Below, one piece after another: positions 5,160-9,140 of a DNA stretch of 9,140 nucleotides. The stretch is from JBNKDD01 sp050288085 (GTDB lineage: Bacteria > Chloroflexota > Anaerolineae > Aggregatilineales > UBA3940): contig JBNKDD010000229.1 of assembly GCA_050288085.1 (NCBI GenBank), positions 1 through 9,140 on the forward strand, written 5' to 3'. The notes under the pieces are model-generated. The model did no database searches. It was not told where the DNA came from and saw nothing but the letters and a program-made list of their open reading frames with translations. Every line of letters begins with the position of its first letter. Position 1 is the stretch's first letter. Both the position numbers and the translations under genes were made by a program.

Positions 5160-7061
5160 TTAACCGGGCGGCACCGCCACCGAAACCGTCTCATCTTCAT
5201 CCTCAGGCGTTGATCCACCCGGCACACTACCCGGCGCAACCTGATAGATTGCCTGCCAGGGGACATACTGGCTGAAGAACGTATCCTGATGCAGGACTTC
5301 GCCATCCCGGTACACTGTCCGGTAAATCGTCACATCTGCCCCATCGACTGCATAATCCACCTGCTTGACCTGCCCCGGACTCAGGTCGGGGTTCTCTTCG
5401 TAGATCGGCGGGCCATGCGTTATCTCGTTTGAAATGTACGGGCCATCTTTCTGAACGGTGCGGCCATCGCCGGTGCTATAGAAGTTGAAGGTCAGTGTCG
5501 AATTGGCCGGATTGGCGAAAGTCTCGATCAACAGGTGGTAGGGTGTATCGTTGATGAACTTCATATCAACCAGGGGCGAATAGACGGTAGCATCCATCCC
5601 CGCACCCTCACCGACCTCGTAATATCCGACCCGGTAGCCATGTGGCAGCCGCTCGGTGATCGGGAACCCGGCATAGAACGCCGCCTGAAACGCCGTTGTA
5701 CTGACCTGGCAAACACCGCCGCCCACCCCTTTGATGGTGCGCCCATCAAAGATGATCATCGACTCTTCGAAACCGGTTTCGGGGCTGACATCACCCAGGA
5801 AGTAGTTGAAGGAGAATTCTTCTCCAGGGCCAACCACCACCCCGTGAAAACGGGACGCCGCCTCCTGGACATTAGTCTGCCGGGCCTTCGATGACCCGTA
5901 GTAGTAGGTCGTCGCCGACGAAATCAACTCGGTGATCCCCAACTCGGCAGCCGTAGCGGAATCGGCAACAGCCGGTTCGGTGGTGGTAAATACCAGGGGA
6001 ACACGGTGTTTACTTTCCAGCGCCATTTGGTTCATCAACTGGATTGTCGCCGGGACGTTCAACTCGCGGCCTTGCTGGCTGGCACTCAGGATTTGGAGTT
6101 CGGCGGTTTCCTCATCGAATAAAAAGCGGGCATTGATCGGATCAAGGGCCAGTTTTGGGGTCAGCGGTTCGAGGAAAGCCTTGAGCTGATCCTCGTTGAA
6201 TCGCACCGTGTAGACCTCGCTCACACCATCGTCTGCCGGAACGCGATCCAATACCAGCATCCCGGCTAATGCATCCCGTGAGGCAATCCAGGGGCCGGGA
6301 TCGTCCAGGTAGGGGTTCTCAATGTAGACCTCTAAGTCCTGGGCCAGAATCCCATTGACGATCTGGGCGATCTCCTCAGTGCTGAGTACCTGCGGATTGG
6401 TCTCCTTGACGATCACCCCGACCTCGCCGCTCTCCAATTTGGTAAGCATCTCGCCCAAGGCATACAGCGTGGCATTTATATCAACCTGCCGCCCGATCTG
6501 GCTGTTGGTGGTCACCGCCTGAAATCCTTCAACCTTGATGGTGGCATCAATCGCCGGTTGGTTGACCTGTGAAGCGATCTGCTGCATATAGGCATCGGCG
6601 GCCCGCTGGTCGTAGACAATCACCGGCGAAACGACGATCCCCTCCCGCCAGGCGGTGGCCTGTTGGCGCAGGCTGGGGATTAACTTGGGATGCCTGCCGA
6701 CCTCATAAGCAGCCTGGACGGTGCGTTCCACGTCAAACTGGACACCCAGGTCGGCGGCGGTCAGCGGCCAGACATTCTGATCATCGCGGAAGGTGATCAC
6801 CGCTGTTTGGGGATAGGTAAACTGGCCGTTGAGGACTACCGCGGCCTCTTCCGGGGTCATGCCGCTCAGGTCGATTCCCCACACGGATACGCCCGGAAAA
6901 ACCAGCCCATCATAATAAATCTGGAATCCGGCCACCAACAGGGCAGCAGCCAGATTAGCCAGAATGATGATCGAAACGACGATCAGGGTCACGCGAGGCA
7001 GCCAGAGACGCTGCGGCTGAGACTCGTAATAATCATAGCTGCTTTGGGTTTGTGTTGACAT
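5160..7061 (-). CDS. Membrane-anchored VanW/YoaR-family cell-wall protein
   Basis: 633 residues from ATG at 7061. The frame stays open to another ATG at 7139, but 7061 is preferred because AGG sits about 7 bases before it and the likely promoter lies at 7115-7123, inside the longer version. A short cytoplasmic tail leads to a membrane helix at about 24-46. GVSVWGIDLSGMTPEEA (about 57-73) is the hallmark start of the YoaR peptidoglycan-binding-like domain, and a second such segment follows near 230-330. The VanW domain occupies about 380-540 with the motif GVGGGVCQVSTTAF. The tail (about 545-605) resembles a G5 domain. The family is found in Gram-positive-type and Chloroflexota genomes. VanW's biochemical role is unsettled, so wall binding or remodelling outside the membrane is the cautious reading. 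The gene is intact and divergent from the lipoprotein gene. It is not evidence of vancomycin resistance. Confidence 0.93.
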   Translation of the reverse strand: MSTQTQSSYDYYESQPQRLWLPRVTLIVVSIIILANLAAALLVAGFQIYYDGLVFPGVSVWGIDLSGMTPEEAAVVLNGQFTYPQTAVITFRDDQNVWPLTAADLGVQFDVERTVQAAYEVGRHPKLIPSLRQQATAWREGIVVSPVIVYDQRAADAYMQQIASQVNQPAIDATIKVEGFQAVTTNSQIGRQVDINATLYALGEMLTKLESGEVGVIVKETNPQVLSTEEIAQIVNGILAQDLEVYIENPYLDDPGPWIASRDALAGMLVLDRVPADDGVSEVYTVRFNEDQLKAFLEPLTPKLALDPINARFLFDEETAELQILSASQQGRELNVPATIQLMNQMALESKHRVPLVFTTTEPAVADSATAAELGITELISSATTYYYGSSKARQTNVQEAASRFHGVVVGPGEEFSFNYFLGDVSPETGFEESMIIFDGRTIKGVGGGVCQVSTTAFQAAFYAGFPITERLPHGYRVGYYEVGEGAGMDATVYSPLVDMKFINDTPYHLLIETFANPANSTLTFNFYSTGDGRTVQKDGPYISNEITHGPPIYEENPDLSPGQVKQVDYAVDGADVTIYRTVYRDGEVLHQDTFFSQYVPWQAIYQVAPGSVPGGSTPEDEDETVSVAVPPG

Positions 7062-7114
7062 ACCGTACCTGCTTTTCACTCGCTCAAACGTGGATGACTT
7101 CACCCTGTTGGGTG

Positions 7115-7123
7115 ATTCTATCA
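7115..7123 (-). promoter_or_regulatory. Extended -10 promoter of the VanW-family gene
   Basis: On the minus strand TGA-TAGAAT (7123-7115) fits an extended -10 element; no good -35 is present. The predicted start near 7108 leaves about 47 bases of leader, including a small hairpin CACCC-TGTT-GGGTG (7101-7114 on the plus strand), before ATG 7061. Confidence 0.4.
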
Positions 7124-7142
7124 CAGAAAAAGGGGCCACGCA

Positions 7143-7185
7143 TTCTGAGTGTCAAATTGCAAATTATGATAGATTAGTGTATCAA
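7143..7185 (+). promoter_or_regulatory. Weak candidate promoter of the lipoprotein gene
   Basis: Two overlapping possibilities are visible in the AT-rich divergent region: TTCTGA (7143-7148), 16 bases, TATGAT (7165-7170); or TTGCAA (7157-7162), 17 bases, TATCAA (7180-7185). Neither is close to consensus. Either would leave a leader of about 40-60 bases before ATG 7234. Confidence 0.25.
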
Positions 7186-7233
7186 GACACCTGTAGCGTT
7201 GAGTCTATCCTTCAAAAATCGGGAGATGTGACC

Positions 7234-8610
7234 ATGCGCAAATATAACATGATGGTATTGGGAATATTGTTGTCTGTCAGCCTGGCCTGTGGGAGTGCCC
7301 CCATATTGAGCGGGGGAGAAGAGTCTCCCTCCGATCAAGACGAAGCTGAGGTTGATGATGAAGCTGAAGCGGGAGAGGAAGTCGAAGTTGAAGCTCCTGA
7401 AGAGGAAGCACCTCAATTCGATCAAAATACGCCGGTGCCGGTCGAGTCAGGGCCGCTGATCCAACCGAGCGACCTGGTTTACCAGGGGGCATTTCGCCTG
7501 CCGACCGATTACGAGTCGGATGAAGTGGGATGGCCTTATGGTGGCGAGTCGATGGCCTACTATCCCGGCGGCGATCCGGCTGGCCCGGATGACGGCTATC
7601 CCGGTTCGTTATTCGCGACGGGCCATGCCTGGAATCAATATATTTCGGAGATCAGCATCCCTGCTCCGGTCATCTCTTCGAACATCGAAGACCTGAACAC
7701 CGCCACGACCTTACAGCCTTTCCAGGATATCCGGAGTGAGTTTTTCGACTACCTGGAGATGCCGCGAGTGGGGTTGGGTTACTTACCCGCTCAGGGCGAT
7801 CAAACCGGCGACAAGCTGTATTTTGCCTGGGCACCACACCTTGACGAAGGGGCAACCAATCCCTCACATGGTTGGCTCGACTTAGACCTGTCTAATCCCC
7901 AGTCTGCCGGACTGTGGCGGATCGGGGACTACTGGAATTACGTGACGACTGATTATATCTTCGCGATCCCGCAGGAGTGGGCCGATGCCTATACGCCGGG
8001 TCAATACCTGGTGACGGGCCGTTTCCGGGATGGTGGGCAGGGTGGTAAAGGCCCATCGATGCTGGCCTATGGTCCCTGGAATGAGGGCAATCCGCCCGAA
8101 CCCGGCAGCGTGATCCCGGCTACCCCGCTGCTGCTTTATGGGGATGTTTACACCGAAGGCTCGCCGATGATGGATAACTATCACGACTCGGATGAGTGGA
8201 GCGGCGGGGCATGGCTGACGGCGGGCGACCGGTCGGCGGTGATCTTTGCCGGTACGAAAGGGACCGGTGAGGGCTGGTATGGCTGCTCGGATGGGACGGT
8301 CTGGGAAGAGCCCTACCCCGACGACTGCCCTGATCATAATCGAGGCTGGTGGAGCACCGGTTTTGAAGGACAGATCATCTTCTATGATCCGGCAGAACTG
8401 GCCGCTGTTGCCCAGGGAACATGGGAAACCTGGCAGCCGCAGCCTTACGCCGTCATGAATGTTGACGACGTTCTCTATCACATAGAACACAGCCAACAAT
8501 GGTATCACCTGGGGGCAATTGATTTCGACCGTGAACGGGGTCTGCTGTACGTATTTGAGCCGTTTGCCGATGGAGATCAGCCGGTCGTTCACGTCTGGAA
8601 GATCCAGTAG
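7234..8610 (+). CDS. Secreted lipoprotein of unknown function with acidic linker
   Basis: 458 residues. The frame is open from 7090, but ATG 7234 is chosen because GGGAG (7221-7225) is well placed before it and MRKYNMMVLGILLSVSLAC is a clean lipoprotein signal peptide with lipobox Cys19. After the Cys come about 50 residues dominated by Glu and Asp, probably a flexible spacer. From about residue 70 (LIQPSDLVYQGAFRLP) to the end is one globular, aromatic- and glycine-rich region. Blade-like pieces such as GSLFATGHAWNQYISEISIP, DKLYFAW and RGLLYVFEPF suggest a beta-propeller-like fold. Cys351 and Cys365 could form a disulfide, as expected outside the cell. It resembles hypothetical secreted proteins I have seen in environmental bacteria, but I know no function. 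It is divergent from the VanW-family gene and 106 bases before the HEAT-like gene. Confidence 0.85.
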   Translation: MRKYNMMVLGILLSVSLACGSAPILSGGEESPSDQDEAEVDDEAEAGEEVEVEAPEEEAPQFDQNTPVPVESGPLIQPSDLVYQGAFRLPTDYESDEVGWPYGGESMAYYPGGDPAGPDDGYPGSLFATGHAWNQYISEISIPAPVISSNIEDLNTATTLQPFQDIRSEFFDYLEMPRVGLGYLPAQGDQTGDKLYFAWAPHLDEGATNPSHGWLDLDLSNPQSAGLWRIGDYWNYVTTDYIFAIPQEWADAYTPGQYLVTGRFRDGGQGGKGPSMLAYGPWNEGNPPEPGSVIPATPLLLYGDVYTEGSPMMDNYHDSDEWSGGAWLTAGDRSAVIFAGTKGTGEGWYGCSDGTVWEEPYPDDCPDHNRGWWSTGFEGQIIFYDPAELAAVAQGTWETWQPQPYAVMNVDDVLYHIEHSQQWYHLGAIDFDRERGLLYVFEPFADGDQPVVHVWKIQ

Positions 8611-8627
8611 CAGGGGCTTTGCTCTCA

Positions 8628-8668
8628 ATCATCCCCCTCCGGCTGTGTGCGGTCAGGAGGGGGATGAT
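8628..8668 (+). terminator. Strong hairpin behind the lipoprotein gene
   Basis: ATCATCCCCCTCC (8628-8640) pairs perfectly with GGAGGGGGATGAT (8656-8668) around a 15-base loop, 17 bases behind the stop codon. The position suits a terminator, but what follows is CAAAATAAG without a T-run, so termination may be partial or the element may be a palindromic repeat. Confidence 0.45.
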
Positions 8669-8716
8669 CAAAATAAGATACCTAAATCCTTACCTTAAAC
8701 TGGCTGGGAGCGCCAA

Positions 8717-9140
8717 ATGTTGAAAGATCTGGATTCAATAGAGTGGGAAAAATTGCAGCATGCTTATGGTTCTGCCACCGATGTGCCGTCGCAGATCAGA
8801 GCACTGGCTTCCGAGGATAATGATATTCGTGAAGATGCATTAAATGTTCTTTATTCCAATATTTATCATCAGGGGTCAATATATCAGGCGACGGGCTATG
8901 CGGTCCCCTTTTTGATCGAGCTACTGACTCACGAGAATGTTCCTCAAAAGGGTGACCTGCTTATGCTCCTTGCCCATATTCGACACGGTGGTTCCTGGCA
9001 TGAGGCTCATGGCTCGCTTGATCTTCATCCAATACTAAGAGAACGGATAGTCACACCGGATTTTGATGATAAGGTACGCGAGGAATTGCGATGGGTGGAT
9101 CGAGCGCATCAAGCGGTAGACCAGGGCTATCCAGTCTATG
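8717..9140 (+). CDS. HEAT-repeat-like protein, C-terminus cut by window
   Basis: 141 codons from ATG 8717, open to the window end. GGGAG sits about 8 bases before the ATG. The protein begins MLKDLDSIEWEKLQHAYGSA followed by TDVPSQIRALAS. It then has an amphipathic helix pair with REDALNVLYSNI (about 37-49), HQGSIYQATGYAVPFLIELL (51-70) and a further helix VPQKGDLLMLLAHI. The alternation of helices with Arg/Asp-led turns and the HQGS...AxPFLxxL signature match HEAT-type alpha-solenoid proteins often labelled 'HEAT repeat domain-containing'. Such proteins bind other proteins; some occur as immunity or regulatory partners, but nothing here shows that role. No signal peptide is present, so it is probably cytoplasmic. 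Confidence 0.75.
   Translation, partial: MLKDLDSIEWEKLQHAYGSATDVPSQIRALASEDNDIREDALNVLYSNIYHQGSIYQATGYAVPFLIELLTHENVPQKGDLLMLLAHIRHGGSWHEAHGSLDLHPILRERIVTPDFDDKVREELRWVDRAHQAVDQGYPVY

Noticed and set aside
5160..7061. Vancomycin-resistance gene
   Set aside because: The VanW domain occurs in many wall-associated proteins unrelated to resistance, and there are no vanHAX or vanRS genes in the window.
7062..7139. N-terminal extension of the VanW-family protein to ATG 7139
   Set aside because: The extra 26 residues precede a better ribosome site at 7061, and the likely transcription start (about 7108) lies inside the extension.
7090..7233. N-terminal extension of the lipoprotein to ATG 7090
   Set aside because: It would bury the signal peptide 48 residues inside the protein and lacks a ribosome site; GGGAG and the lipobox place the start at 7234.
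7882..8628. Minus-strand open frame of 248 codons
   Set aside because: It lies antisense inside the lipoprotein gene, has no ribosome site or recognisable domain, and the plus-strand frame has a signal peptide, lipobox and Shine-Dalgarno site.

Overview
The window is a bacterial chromosomal or metagenomic segment of moderate GC content with five protein genes. No rRNA, tRNA or CRISPR array was seen. A transmembrane caspase-propeller protein, a TIR-propeller protein, a VanW/YoaR wall protein and a lipoprotein with a Cys lipobox, together with intergenic DNA full of palindromic repeats, suggest a filamentous member of Chloroflexota (Anaerolineae-like). That placement is an inference from gene families, not from a marker gene.

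Left half (1-4323, both genes on the minus strand): two receptor-like genes lie in tandem. The upstream one (4323-2566) encodes an N-terminal TIR domain with the catalytic-type glutamate, a short beta-rich segment, one membrane helix, a Pro/Thr stalk and a six-bladed TolB/PD40-type propeller. The downstream one (2139 to beyond base 1) encodes a caspase/metacaspase (C14) domain with a His87/Cys140 dyad, a helical and coiled-coil region, one membrane helix, a Pro/Thr stalk and a propeller closely similar to the first. In one aligned stretch 57 of 72 residues match by eye. The N-terminal halves are unrelated. This is a 'same sensor, different killer domain' pair, and charge distribution puts the effectors inside the cell and the propellers outside. 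It is the most interesting content of the window: a candidate signalling, defence or regulated cell-death module whose two arms probably read the same type of signal. Each gene has its own likely promoter.

Middle (4324-5159): about 840 bases without a convincing gene, packed with inverted and direct repeats. It holds a good plus-strand promoter (TTGACA-16-TACAAT) abutting an operator-like palindrome and leading into a stack of hairpins, with no protein gene behind it. It also holds a minus-strand intrinsic terminator for the VanW-family gene.

Right half (5160-9140): a membrane-anchored VanW/YoaR cell-wall protein on the minus strand is transcribed divergently from an uncharacterised secreted lipoprotein on the plus strand. 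A HEAT-repeat-like protein, cut by the window end, follows on the plus strand. These three look like ordinary envelope or accessory genes. Nothing in the sequence ties them functionally to the TIR/caspase pair beyond proximity.
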